Shown piece after piece: positions 1 through 6,926 of a stretch of 14,246 bases of DNA. Within the stretch, counting starts at the first letter, position 1; each line of letters starts with the position of its first letter. The notes beneath the pieces are model-generated. The model did not search any database. It was not told the DNA's origin and was given only the letters and a program-made list of their open reading frames with translations. The stretch lies in NCBI GenBank assembly GCA_900547435.1, contig URGO01000084.1, positions 1 through 14,246 of the forward strand, written 5' to 3'. Source of the DNA: an uncultured Parabacteroides sp. Lineage in GTDB: Bacteria; Bacteroidota; Bacteroidia; Bacteroidales; Tannerellaceae. The translations under genes were made by a program, and so were the position numbers.

Positions 1-219
1 AAACTACAATTTGATACTCCTAAATTGTGTTTTTTCAAAAATATTTCGTAATGTTGCATTTGCTGTTGGACTCTGCATCATATGCCAACATCCATTATTT
101 TAAATTAAAAAGCTGAAATAAATAGCTTTTCTCATTTTTAATCCCTATATTTATAAACTTTCCACTAAGGAAAGCGAGAATGTATTAACGCAATGTCTAA
201 CTTAATTTGAATATCAAAC
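1..219. other. Intergenic or upstream region, no recognised gene
   Basis: No recognisable gene lies before the sigma factor start. Frame 1 stays open from base 1 to a TAA at 49-51 (about 16 residues), which could be the tail of an upstream gene but is too short to identify. A 7-bp inverted repeat (AAAAGCT at 108-114, AGCTTTT at 124-130) followed by a T-rich stretch could be a weak terminator for an upstream + strand gene. I found no clean TAnnTTTG promoter element ahead of the sigma factor, so it may use an alternative promoter type or start further upstream. Confidence 0.4.
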
Positions 220-723
220 ATGAACGCGTTGCAATTTAAAAAAAACTTACTAAGCATTCAGGAGAATATGATGAATTTCGCCTTGATGCTTACCGCAAAT
301 CGGGACGATGCACAGGACCTGATGCAAGACACGACGTTGAAAGTGTTGGATAATCAGGAAAAGTTTATTGACAATGTCAATTTCAAAGGCTGGGTACTGA
401 CAGTCATGCGAAACATTTTTATTAACAACTATCACAAGATTGTCCGTACACAGACAATCGTGGATCAAGGTGTAGACTTATACAATCTGGACGTTACCAA
501 CGAATCCGGATTTGATTCTCCTGACAGTTCTTTTCAGATTCAGGAAATATCAAAAGCTATCGAACAATTGAACGAAGACCTGAAAGTCCCGTTCTCTATG
601 TACATCAGCGGTTATAAATACAACGAGATTGCAGAGAAATTAAATCTGCCGTTAGGTACAGTAAAAAGTCGTATTTTCTTTGCCCGCCAAGAGCTACAGA
701 AAACTTTGAAAGATTATCGCTAA
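220..723 (+). CDS. RNA polymerase sigma factor, ECF subfamily (sigma-70 family)
   Basis: A 167-residue ECF sigma factor, the usual length for the family. It would bind core RNA polymerase and direct it to a small set of promoters. Region 2 is at residues about 10-75, including the AQDLMQDTTLKVL helix that contacts core and the FKGWVLTVMRNIFINNY segment that recognises the -10 element. Region 4 is at about 110-160, with the helix-turn-helix YNEIAEKLNLPLGTVKSRIFFARQ read as two parts: YNEIAEKLNLP and LGTVKSRIFFAR. The ATG at 220 is the only sensible start, with an AT-rich upstream sequence typical of Bacteroidota. No anti-sigma factor or SusC/SusD-type gene is next to it: a terminator and a tRNA on the other strand follow, so it appears to be a single-gene unit. 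The specific ECF group and its inducing signal cannot be read from the sequence. Confidence 0.95.
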   Translation: MNALQFKKNLLSIQENMMNFALMLTANRDDAQDLMQDTTLKVLDNQEKFIDNVNFKGWVLTVMRNIFINNYHKIVRTQTIVDQGVDLYNLDVTNESGFDSPDSSFQIQEISKAIEQLNEDLKVPFSMYISGYKYNEIAEKLNLPLGTVKSRIFFARQELQKTLKDYR

Positions 724-750
724 GAATAAATAACTTATTCCAGCTTACTA

Positions 751-795
751 AAATCGCCGAGGAAATGTCTTCACATATTCCCCGGCGATTTTTTT
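751..795 (+). terminator. Rho-independent terminator after the sigma factor
   Basis: AAATCGCCG (751-759) pairs with CGGCGATTT (783-791). The stem extends through one mismatch to GGAA/TTCC, and a run of seven T follows on the + strand. It lies 28 bases after the sigma factor stop, supporting a monocistronic transcript. Confidence 0.9.
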
Positions 796-850
796 ATGAA
801 TATCCGGAAATACATTGATCACTTTCCGGCATCATTGCCAAAACCGCATA

Positions 851-885
851 AAAAAAGCTGCAAATTTGAAATTTGCAGCTTTTTT
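851..885 (-). terminator. Palindromic terminator of the tRNA-Ser gene
   Basis: Two perfectly complementary 17-base arms (851-867 and 869-885) flank a single central G, with the GCTGCAAATTT core flanked by A and T runs. On the minus strand it begins one base beyond the tRNA discriminator base. Because the arms end in A6 and T6 it can work in either direction, and could back up the sigma factor terminator on the + strand. Confidence 0.9.
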
Positions 886-886
886 G

Positions 887-971
887 CGGAAAGGGAGGGA
901 TTCGAACCCCCGGTACCTCTCGGTACGGCGGTTTTCAAGACCGCTGTAATCGACCACTCTACCACCTTTCC
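887..971 (-). tRNA. tRNA-Ser (anticodon TGA)
   Basis: On the minus strand the sequence folds as a class II tRNA. The 7-bp acceptor stem is GGAAAGG/CCTTTCC with discriminator G, as expected for serine. The anticodon arm is GCGGT-CTTGAAA-ACCGC, giving anticodon TGA (reads UCA and UCG). The variable arm is long (GTACCGAGAGGTAC) and the T arm is GGGGG-TTCGAAT-CCCTC. CCA is not encoded: CA followed by A's comes after the discriminator, so the 3' end must be added by nucleotidyltransferase. The total of 85 bases fits a tRNA-Ser. Confidence 0.97.
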
Positions 972-1019
972 AATACGTCTGTTACTCGCTTTGCAACCGT
1001 TTATCTCTCAATTGCGATG

Positions 1020-1050
1020 CAAAGGTAGAGATTATTTTTGATATTCCAAA
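1020..1050 (-). promoter_or_regulatory. Bacteroides-type promoter of tRNA-Ser
   Basis: On the minus strand a -33 TTTG (1050-1047) is followed, after 19 bases, by TACCTTTG (1027-1020). This matches the Bacteroides primary sigma consensus TTTG-N19-21-TAnnTTTG. Transcription would begin about 40 bases before the tRNA, leaving a short leader for RNase P to remove. This is the cleanest promoter in the window. Confidence 0.8.
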
Positions 1051-1132
1051 TTCTCTGACAACTTTTTTTCATCAAAAAACAAAGAGTTAAATATAAACAA
1101 CTGATAATCAAAACATATTACAAAGAAAAAAA

Positions 1133-1441
1133 TTATTTTTCCAATCGAGAAGAATAATTCCTTTTTGGATTTTTAGGGAACCAGCCCTTTAAAACGCGTT
1201 CTCTTTGCTCAAAAACCTCTTTTATTGACCAAAAAGAAGAAAAAGCAAATACACCGCAAATGGTAGACCCCAAAATATTTTCAATCAATAAAGAAGCTAC
1301 AATCCCAATAAGTCCAAATACCAAGAAAACCCACCAACTTTTTGTTCCCCAATAATATTCAGCTTTTACTACTAAAGGATGAAATAACCCGATTACCAAA
1401 AATGTTATCACCCCTATTAATAAACCATTCCAATTTACCAT
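1133..1441 (-). CDS. DUF4491 family small membrane protein
   Basis: A 102-residue protein from the ATG at 1441; an in-frame GTG at 1447 would add two residues. Three hydrophobic segments are visible at about residues 5-24, 36-53 and 55-74, followed by a basic, soluble tail rich in Lys and Arg. The N-terminal pattern, NWNGLLIGV followed by LFHPLVVKAEYYWG, matches what I know of DUF4491, a Bacteroidota inner-membrane family of unknown function. The ATG is preferred because family members usually begin just before the NWxGLLIG motif. It is separated from secG by that gene's terminator and probably has its own promoter overlapping it. No function is assigned. Confidence 0.85.
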   Translation of the reverse strand: MVNWNGLLIGVITFLVIGLFHPLVVKAEYYWGTKSWWVFLVFGLIGIVASLLIENILGSTICGVFAFSSFWSIKEVFEQRERVLKGWFPKNPKRNYSSRLEK

Positions 1442-1465
1442 ATTCACGTCTCATTTATACCGTTA

Positions 1466-1473
1466 CAAAAATA
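1466..1473 (-). promoter_or_regulatory. Candidate -7 box for the DUF4491 gene
   Basis: TATTTTTG on the minus strand fits TAnnTTTG and would put the start of transcription roughly 18 bases before the ATG at 1441. The -33 region has only a partial match (TTT about 21 bases upstream). The box coincides with the T-tract of the secG terminator, so it could be a chance match. Confidence 0.4.
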
Positions 1474-1505
1474 AAGGCTACTTCAAGATTGTTGAAATAG
1501 CCTTT
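1473..1505 (-). terminator. Rho-independent terminator after secG
   Basis: AAAGGCTA-C-TTCAA (1473-1486) pairs with TTGAA-A-TAGCCTTT (1492-1505), leaving one C/A mismatch and a 5-base loop. On the minus strand it is followed by TTTATTTTTG. It closes the operon that runs from the AAA+ activator through secG. Confidence 0.8.
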
Positions 1506-1530
1506 TTCTTTATTAAATATATCTCTTATA

Positions 1531-1923
1531 TTATTTCTGATCGCTATTTTCTACCGGCATAGCATCAGTTGATGCAGCTTCATCGACTGGAGCTTCAGTC
1601 TGTTGCGCTGTACCAAAGTCTGGAGAAACAGCATTGGGGTCAATTGTTACCGCCTCATTTACCTGTTGTTTAATTTCTGATTGATTGGCATCACGCTCAG
1701 CATGAGGAATAAAAGCAGTAATCACAATACTCAAAACTACAACGGTTCCCGCCAAAGTCCATGTAGCTTTTTCCAAAAAGTCTGTCGTCTTACGAACGCC
1801 CATGATTTGGTTAGACGAAGAAAATCCTGAAGCCAATCCACCACCTTTAGAATTCTGAATCAAAACTATCAGAATAAGCAAAACAGCTGCAATCAGAATC
1901 AAGATAGAAATAAATACGTACAT
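1531..1923 (-). CDS. secG: Protein translocase subunit SecG
   Basis: A 130-residue inner-membrane protein that would join SecYE and assist protein export. Transmembrane helix 1 is at residues about 2-22 and is followed by the conserved loop QNSKGGGLASGFSSSNQIMG. Helix 2 is at about 53-74, ending in FIPHAERD. The remaining roughly 50 residues are a hydrophilic tail rich in Asp, Glu, Ala and Pro; extended acidic tails are common in Bacteroidota SecG and absent from the shorter E. coli protein. It starts with the ATG at 1923, nine bases after the TPR-like gene, as the last gene of the operon, and a terminator follows directly. The family call is secure from the two helices plus the glycine-rich loop. 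Confidence 0.95.
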   Translation of the reverse strand: MYVFISILILIAAVLLILIVLIQNSKGGGLASGFSSSNQIMGVRKTTDFLEKATWTLAGTVVVLSIVITAFIPHAERDANQSEIKQQVNEAVTIDPNAVSPDFGTAQQTEAPVDEAASTDAMPVENSDQK

Positions 1924-1932
1924 TTTTCAAAT

Positions 1933-2694
1933 TTATTTTTTAGTGTTAATAATCAATTTTTCCAAGAATCTAATTTGGTCTGCAAAGTAAATATTTTTTT
2001 CTGGATATTTCAAGCTTAAGCTTTTAATTATTTGTAAAGCTCGGTCATAACGCTTTTGTTTAACATAAATCCGCGCCAAAGTTTCCGTAAAATAGGTATC
2101 ATCTAACGACTTAATCGATATATCCTCAACCAAATCCTCTGCCTCCGCCTCTACATCAGCTGAAGTTTCTTCTGGCAGAATCTTTTTACGCACAGCATCT
2201 CCGGCTATAAACGAATCTATCAAATCCTGACGCTTCATTTTTATCGCATCAGAATCCGTTTCAGAGACATCTTTTTCTTGTTCTTTCTTGTATCGGGAAC
2301 TCTGAAAATAGTCGGTCGAGACAGAAGGTTCAAGCAACAGCACTTCGTTTTTCTCAGACATGGCTTGATTGGGATGGGTAGAAGCCAAAAACGCATCTAT
2401 TAAATCAAAAGAACTGGCTGCTGGAGTTTTCCGCTCTTCCAATGAATCGGTCTGAAGACTGCTTTTCCCCTTCAATAAAGTGTATAAAACTTTCCGGTCA
2501 GCAACATCTATAGCCAATCGCTTCAGTTCACACTCAAAATCCGGATTCTGAAAAGAAGAAAGTCCTTTCAGATAAAGGAGTTTTACTGTTTGAAAGTAAG
2601 GATAAGCCTCCATCATCAACTTCAAATCCTCTAAAGAATCAGCTGGTAAAGAATCCGGAGATTGAATATACCGATGTAATTCAAGCGCATTCAT
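1933..2694 (-). CDS. TPR-like protein of unknown function (LptE-SecG operon)
   Basis: A 253-residue, probably cytoplasmic protein: no signal peptide or membrane segment is visible. The start is placed at the ATG at 2694, 17 bases after the lptE stop and preceded by AAAGG. An upstream TTG at 2718 would overlap lptE and is less likely. The N-terminal part (MNALELHRYIQSPDSL, then a segment with PYFQTVKLLYLKGL) is helical. The middle is acidic and low in complexity, with repeated runs of D, E and S, and is probably disordered. The C-terminus (about 195-240) looks like a single tetratricopeptide repeat: YFTETLARIYVKQKRYDRAL followed by IIKSLSLKYPEK. Single TPRs usually bind protein partners. Its place between lptE and secG suggests a role linked to the envelope, but that is inference from neighbours only. 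Confidence 0.85.
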   Translation of the reverse strand: MNALELHRYIQSPDSLPADSLEDLKLMMEAYPYFQTVKLLYLKGLSSFQNPDFECELKRLAIDVADRKVLYTLLKGKSSLQTDSLEERKTPAASSFDLIDAFLASTHPNQAMSEKNEVLLLEPSVSTDYFQSSRYKKEQEKDVSETDSDAIKMKRQDLIDSFIAGDAVRKKILPEETSADVEAEAEDLVEDISIKSLDDTYFTETLARIYVKQKRYDRALQIIKSLSLKYPEKNIYFADQIRFLEKLIINTKK

Positions 2695-2711
2695 GCCTTT
2701 GCTATACGATA

Positions 2712-3224
2712 TCACCAATTTGCTACTGTCGCATTATAAATTTGGTCGGCCAGCTCTTCAATTATCTCCGAGCACAATTCATCCTGCACATCTTGAAGCA
2801 TCCGGCTACTGTCAAACTCACGATAGGCTGAGAAAGACTGTTCAAAATCCTCCTCCGCATTTGTCCGATTCGTATAACGGACCTTCACCGTTACCGTCAA
2901 TTTGGTTCGGGAAGACAACGCATCCTCTTGAACTGCCATCGCAGCCAAATCGTACCCTGTTATTTCCCCTTCCAATTCCAAATCTCCATTGTTATTCACC
3001 AAAGAGAGGCGGGTTTGACGCACATAAATATCTTTCAATCCTTCCGTGAACTGCTGTGCCAACGGAGGATACACCATAGGCGCCTGATTAGGAAAATCTT
3101 TAATTGTAATTGTCTTGACCTTCGTATAATCAATTGATGCCCCGTTCGGCGTATAAGAAATCTTACAAGCCGTAACGAAGAAAACAAACAGGGCAACAAA
3201 ACTTAAAGTACCGAACTGTTTCAT
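2712..3224 (-). CDS. lptE: LptE-family outer-membrane lipoprotein (LPS assembly)
   Basis: A 170-residue lipoprotein. A signal peptide is followed by the lipobox FVTAC, with Cys20 as the expected lipidated residue. The mature part has the pattern of the Bacteroidota LptE-like family: an early SYTPNGASIDY segment, TITIKDFPNQAP, a central beta-rich region (LELEGEITGYDLAAMAV, LTVTVKVRYTNR) and a C-terminal helix ending in IIEELADQIYNATVANW. In Gram-negative bacteria LptE plugs the LptD barrel that inserts LPS in the outer membrane; sequence identity across phyla is low, so the role is inferred from the family. It begins five bases after the AAA+ activator stop. The LptE assignment is good; the partner LptD is not in this window. 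Confidence 0.88.
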   Translation of the reverse strand: MKQFGTLSFVALFVFFVTACKISYTPNGASIDYTKVKTITIKDFPNQAPMVYPPLAQQFTEGLKDIYVRQTRLSLVNNNGDLELEGEITGYDLAAMAVQEDALSSRTKLTVTVKVRYTNRTNAEEDFEQSFSAYREFDSSRMLQDVQDELCSEIIEELADQIYNATVANW

Positions 3225-3229
3225 ATAGT

Positions 3230-4414
3230 TTATTCTAAATTATATTCCTTGATTTTCCGATATAAAGTTCTCTCCGATATTTTCAAATCAGCCGCAGCAT
3301 TCTTTCGCTTTCCGCCATGACGTTCCAGAGCTTTTTTAATCATATCCTTCTCTACCTCCTCCAGAGACATGGTCTCTTCTTCCACGGTTTCCGCGTCTTG
3401 AACTATAGGAGTCTGTATAGGAGATACCGGATGAATCGGATGCGAATAGGTATTCTCTTTAACCATATCTACCGAGAGGTTTCCACTCATAATATCATGC
3501 ACCAGCTTCTTCAAATCGTTTACATCTTTACGCATATCAAATAAAATCTGATATAATATTTCGCGCTCATTCGCAAAAGACTTTTGCTCACTCTCCTGTT
3601 TTACCAAAACGGGATATTTTTCCATATTCAAGTTGGGCAAATAAGCACGTAAGATATCAGCTGTTATTTCTCTCTTTTCTTCAATGACAGATATCCGTTC
3701 TGTGACATTTTTCAATTCACGGATATTCCCCGGCCAGCGATAAGAAGTCAACAGTTGCCGGGCATCTTCATCCAGACGGACGGCCGGCATCCGATACTTC
3801 TCGGCACAATCGGTCGCAAACTTCCTAAACAACAGAATAATATCTTCCGAGCGTTCTCTTAAAGGCGGGATCTGAATAGGCACTGTATTCAAACGATAAT
3901 ACAAATCTTCACGAAATTTTCCATTGGCTACAGCTTGAACCAAATTCACATTCGTAGCAGCCACTATACGGACATTTGTTTTTTGGACTTTCGAAGCACC
4001 CACTTTGATAAACTCACCACTTTCCAGCACACGCAGCAAACGGGCCTGGGTAGGCAAAGGCAATTCACCGGCCTCATCCAAAAAGATAGTTCCTCCATCA
4101 GCCACTTCAAAATAGCCTTTCCGGTCAGCCAAAGCTCCTGTAAACGATCCTTTCTCATGCCCGAAAAGCTCCGAATCAATAGTTCCTTCAGGTATCGCGC
4201 CACAATTCACGGCAATGTATTGCCCATGCTTACGGGAACTATTCTGATGAATAATCTGTGGAAAGACCTCCTTTCCCACTCCGCTTTCTCCCGTAATCAA
4301 TACCGACAAATCTGTAGGAGCTACTTGCAACGCGACATCAATAGCGCGATTCAACCCTACGTTATTACCTATTATTCCGAAACGCTGCTTTATTTGTTGA
4401 AGATCTATTTTCAT
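3230..4414 (-). CDS. Sigma-54-type AAA+ transcriptional activator without sensor domain
   Basis: A 394-residue enhancer-binding-type protein. The AAA+ domain starts almost at once: Walker A GESGVGKE at 42-49, the sigma-54 contact loop GSFTGA at 89-94 (a common variant of GAFTGA), Walker B IFLDEAGE at 110-117, then NVRIVAATN and the arginine-bearing FREDLYYRLN. A linker with a probable short coiled coil (ILYQILFDMRKDVNDLKKL) leads to a Fis-type DNA-binding domain at about 350-394 (KRKNAAADLKISERTLYRKI). Only about 11 residues precede the AAA+ core, so there is no receiver, PAS or GAF domain and the activating signal is unknown. The start is the ATG at 4414. An in-frame TTG at 4444 falls inside the promoter -7 box and cannot be transcribed from it. 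It is first in the operon ahead of lptE. Confidence 0.93.
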   Translation of the reverse strand: MKIDLQQIKQRFGIIGNNVGLNRAIDVALQVAPTDLSVLITGESGVGKEVFPQIIHQNSSRKHGQYIAVNCGAIPEGTIDSELFGHEKGSFTGALADRKGYFEVADGGTIFLDEAGELPLPTQARLLRVLESGEFIKVGASKVQKTNVRIVAATNVNLVQAVANGKFREDLYYRLNTVPIQIPPLRERSEDIILLFRKFATDCAEKYRMPAVRLDEDARQLLTSYRWPGNIRELKNVTERISVIEEKREITADILRAYLPNLNMEKYPVLVKQESEQKSFANEREILYQILFDMRKDVNDLKKLVHDIMSGNLSVDMVKENTYSHPIHPVSPIQTPIVQDAETVEEETMSLEEVEKDMIKKALERHGGKRKNAAADLKISERTLYRKIKEYNLE

Positions 4415-4441
4415 TTTTAATCCAATCCTGATGATTTTCCC

Positions 4442-4472
4442 CAAAGATACAAAGAATCACCTATTTTTGCAA
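4442..4472 (-). promoter_or_regulatory. Promoter of the AAA+ activator-lptE-secG operon
   Basis: On the minus strand TTG (4472-4470), a 20-base spacer and TATCTTTG (4449-4442) match the Bacteroides promoter consensus. The -33 box lies inside the last codons of the acyltransferase gene. The predicted transcript would begin about 20 bases before the ATG at 4414, which decides the start of the activator gene and allows the operon to be expressed separately from the lipid cluster upstream. Confidence 0.7.
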
Positions 4473-5290
4473 GCGTACGTTTGCTCATACAAATATTTTC
4501 CCAAATTTTCATCGGTATCAAATGATGAAATTTTGCTGACCGGAATCGGATCCCCGACATAAACATCAACCGTTCTGCCCCGTTTATTAAAAACTTCCGA
4601 AACGACCCGCAACGTGCGAAGTTGCCAACTGACATTTCCCAGCCAATAGAAAAAATCAGAATTCAAAAAGTCGAAATATATCGGATAAACCGGAACATTC
4701 GCTTTATGGATCAACCGGATTACACTCCGAGTCCAGGGTAAATCCCGAACCGCTTTCTGTTCTTTATTATAAAAAGACATGGCACCTGCCGGGAAAAAGC
4801 CTATAGGATGACCAGCCTGGATATGTTGCAGGCACAAACGGACACCATTCAGATTGGCCATATTCCCCCCTCCCTGATGTTTGGTATCCGGATGGACTGA
4901 TATGAAGTTATCATTCATTGCTCCGACTTTCGACAAGATACCATTTACCATCACCTTGAAATCCGGACGACGGGACGCAATAATATCAATCAACATAATC
5001 CCATCCAACGAACCTATCGGATGATTAGACACCGTAATGAACGAACCTTCCGGCAGATGGTCCAACACTTCGGCATGATGCAAATTGTATTTGATATCAA
5101 TCAGCGGATCCCGCAACAAGGAAGAAGTAAATGCCGCGCCACGCAGATGACAGCTATTTTTATGCGCTTGATTCACCTTATCGATTTTCAGCATTTTAAT
5201 CAACAACTTGCCTATTCCCTCACCTATTTTATTCTTAAAGAATGGTGAAATCTGCTTCAAATCATCTATATCAATAACGGTTTCTTTCAT
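4457..5290 (-). CDS. Lysophospholipid-type acyltransferase (PlsC-like)
   Basis: A 277-residue acyltransferase, which would move a fatty acyl group from ACP or CoA onto a lysolipid hydroxyl at the inner membrane. Block I is NHPIGSLDG with His90 and Asp96; the spacing is H-x5-D, as in the hemolysin-like branch (NHPxGxxDG), rather than the H-x4-D of classical PlsC. Block III is FFPAGAMSF and a block IV-like VPVYPIYFDF follows. There is no obvious transmembrane helix, so attachment to the membrane would be peripheral. The ATG at 5290 has AAGGA just before it and lies four bases after the phosphatidyltransferase stop, so the two are probably translationally coupled. Whether the acceptor is lysophosphatidate, ornithine lipid or another lipid cannot be decided here. 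Confidence 0.88.
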   Translation of the reverse strand: MKETVIDIDDLKQISPFFKNKIGEGIGKLLIKMLKIDKVNQAHKNSCHLRGAAFTSSLLRDPLIDIKYNLHHAEVLDHLPEGSFITVSNHPIGSLDGIMLIDIIASRRPDFKVMVNGILSKVGAMNDNFISVHPDTKHQGGGNMANLNGVRLCLQHIQAGHPIGFFPAGAMSFYNKEQKAVRDLPWTRSVIRLIHKANVPVYPIYFDFLNSDFFYWLGNVSWQLRTLRVVSEVFNKRGRTVDVYVGDPIPVSKISSFDTDENLGKYLYEQTYACKNR

Positions 5291-5294
5291 TTCC

Positions 5295-6185
5295 TTATCG
5301 ATTTAGGAAAGAACGGCAAATATTTTCATGCCGTTTCATGCAAAAAAACAAAACGGTATTCAACACCAAAATTTCATACAGGTAATAAGCCCATACATAA
5401 CCGGATAACATAATGACAAACATGACTATTGTCCGTCCATTGAACGTCATCAGGTCGATATATTTCATGAGTTGTTTGCTCTGTTTCCGGAAATCAGTCC
5501 GGACATCCTGCGGGAAATCATCACCATACTTGGTATGCAGATTCCGGAGCATCAATTGCAGTACCGGAGTAGCCTTTACCTGAATCAGCGTATACCAGCG
5601 GTATAACAAATAAAAGAATTTCGTAATGCCATACTGGGTCTGCTTATGCTGCTCAACCACCTGCTCCAACGACTGGAACTCCGCCCCTTTTTCTTTACTG
5701 ATAAAATAAAGATGCAACGTCTTATAATAATCCGTAATATTAGCCTGCAACAAATGGGACATGCCTGACAGGACCGCCAACGCAAAGAACCAATAGCAAC
5801 CGGTTTGATGAGATAACCGCAAAGCCAAACCTATATAGATGGAAGCAAACCAAATATCCCCGGCAAACCCGTCAAGAATCCGTCCGATTTTAGACTTTAT
5901 GCCGGTCAACCGGGCCAATTGCCCGTCTACACAATCCAATATATTAGCGAATATCAGGCAAATAATGCCATAAACCGTATATTTAAATTCATCCTGGTAA
6001 AAAAGAAAGCCGGTCGCCGCTCCCACAAAGATAGAAATTATCGTTATCATATTCGGAGTTACACCGGTATTCCGAAGAGCACGCGCTATCTGAAATCCTA
6101 TTGGACGATAAAAAATACGGTCTATATAATTTTCCGTCTCGATTGACTTCAACGAAGCCTCATACTCTTTATTCAGTTCTTTCAT
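5295..6185 (-). CDS. CDP-alcohol phosphatidyltransferase family membrane enzyme
   Basis: A 296-residue integral membrane enzyme from the ATG at 6185, seven bases after the reductase stop; an ATG at 6215 would add ten residues and overlap the reductase. The family moves a phospho-alcohol between a CDP-linked donor and an acceptor alcohol. The signature runs D84-xx-D87-G88-xx-A91-R92-x8-G101-x3-D105, but the final Asp is at 110, giving D-x4-D where the consensus has D-x3-D. Hydrophobic segments are at about 46-63, 68-84, 110-124, 130-148 and 252-283. Residues 150-250 form an unusually long hydrophilic stretch, making the protein clearly longer than a typical PgsA (about 180-200). A cytidylyltransferase in the same operon hints that the donor may be a CDP-alcohol rather than CDP-diacylglycerol. 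Confidence 0.9.
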   Translation of the reverse strand: MKELNKEYEASLKSIETENYIDRIFYRPIGFQIARALRNTGVTPNMITIISIFVGAATGFLFYQDEFKYTVYGIICLIFANILDCVDGQLARLTGIKSKIGRILDGFAGDIWFASIYIGLALRLSHQTGCYWFFALAVLSGMSHLLQANITDYYKTLHLYFISKEKGAEFQSLEQVVEQHKQTQYGITKFFYLLYRWYTLIQVKATPVLQLMLRNLHTKYGDDFPQDVRTDFRKQSKQLMKYIDLMTFNGRTIVMFVIMLSGYVWAYYLYEILVLNTVLFFCMKRHENICRSFLNR

Positions 6186-6192
6186 GTTCTGT

Positions 6193-6921
6193 TCATTTAT
6201 AAGAATAACCGCCATCTACGACGACTATCTCACCATTAAAATATTTATTTTCTATCAACATTCTATACACTTCCGCTACCTCTTCCGGCTCACAGAAACG
6301 CCCTAACGACACTTTGCGCTCGATGTTCTGACGAATTTCGGCCGGTTTGTTCTTTTGCCATTCCGTATCGACAAATCCCGGAGCCACTCCGTTAACCCGA
6401 ACTTCGTAGGGGACCAAGAACTTGACCAAGTTTTTAATCAAACTATGAACCGCACTTTTTGTAACACCGTATGCCAACGAAACCGAATGCGGCTCAATGG
6501 CCATCAAGGAACCGGTGAACACCACGCTTCCACCTTTATTTATATACCCGACAATCCGTTGCAACAAAAAAACAGGAAAATGAACATTGGCCGTAAACAC
6601 ACGTTGCCAATCGGCAAATTGCATCTTCTCGAACGCATCCCGACAAGTCAATCCGGCATTCAGTACCAAAGCCTCTAACCGTATCTTCTTGTTTTCCAAA
6701 TAAGCAGCTATCGTCTCAATACTATTCATATCCGAACTATCCGCCTGCAACACCTGAACCGAAATGCCGTACTGGCGCGCCAATTCCATCCGGACCTCAT
6801 CGGCCCGCTGCACATCCGAAGCAAAAGTCAATATCAACTGATAGCCGGCTTTAGCCAAGCATTCGGCCACGGCCTTGCCGATTCCTTTTGTTCCGCCGGT
6901 TATAAATGCATATTTCTCCAT
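6193..6921 (-). CDS. SDR family NAD(P)-dependent oxidoreductase
   Basis: A 242-residue classical short-chain dehydrogenase/reductase. The cofactor motif is TGGTKGIG at 8-15 and NAG is at 88-90. The full catalytic tetrad can be placed: Asn112, Ser138, Tyr151 and Lys155 (YGVTK). The C-terminus has PGFVDT and the closing VVDGGYSY typical of FabG-like members. It is soluble and cytoplasmic. FabG-like proteins act on many ketones and alcohols, so the sequence alone does not give the substrate. Placed between a cytidylyltransferase and a CDP-alcohol transferase, it may make or modify a polyol-phosphate headgroup precursor, in the way SDR domains supply ribitol phosphate for CDP-ribitol in other bacteria; that is inference. 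AAAGGA precedes the ATG, and the gene starts five bases after the cytidylyltransferase stop. Confidence 0.93.
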   Translation of the reverse strand: MEKYAFITGGTKGIGKAVAECLAKAGYQLILTFASDVQRADEVRMELARQYGISVQVLQADSSDMNSIETIAAYLENKKIRLEALVLNAGLTCRDAFEKMQFADWQRVFTANVHFPVFLLQRIVGYINKGGSVVFTGSLMAIEPHSVSLAYGVTKSAVHSLIKNLVKFLVPYEVRVNGVAPGFVDTEWQKNKPAEIRQNIERKVSLGRFCEPEEVAEVYRMLIENKYFNGEIVVVDGGYSYK

Positions 6922-6926
6922 TTCCT

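Noticed and set aside
1..51. Tail of an upstream coding region in frame 1 (KLQFDTPKLCFFKNIS)
   Set aside because: Too short to identify and frame 2 is open for longer; recorded only as a possibility.
796..1041. Open reading frame of 81 codons on the + strand
   Set aside because: It lies across the tRNA-Ser gene read backwards and its terminator; the EGFEPPVPLGTAVFKTAVIDHS segment is the familiar translation of the antisense tRNA.
887..1132. Integrated element at the tRNA-Ser gene
   Set aside because: No integrase, direct repeat of the tRNA end, or foreign gene block is found on either side of it.
4415..4444. TTG start at 4444 for the AAA+ activator
   Set aside because: It falls in the -7 box of the predicted promoter and adds residues not shared with the family; the ATG at 4414 fits better.
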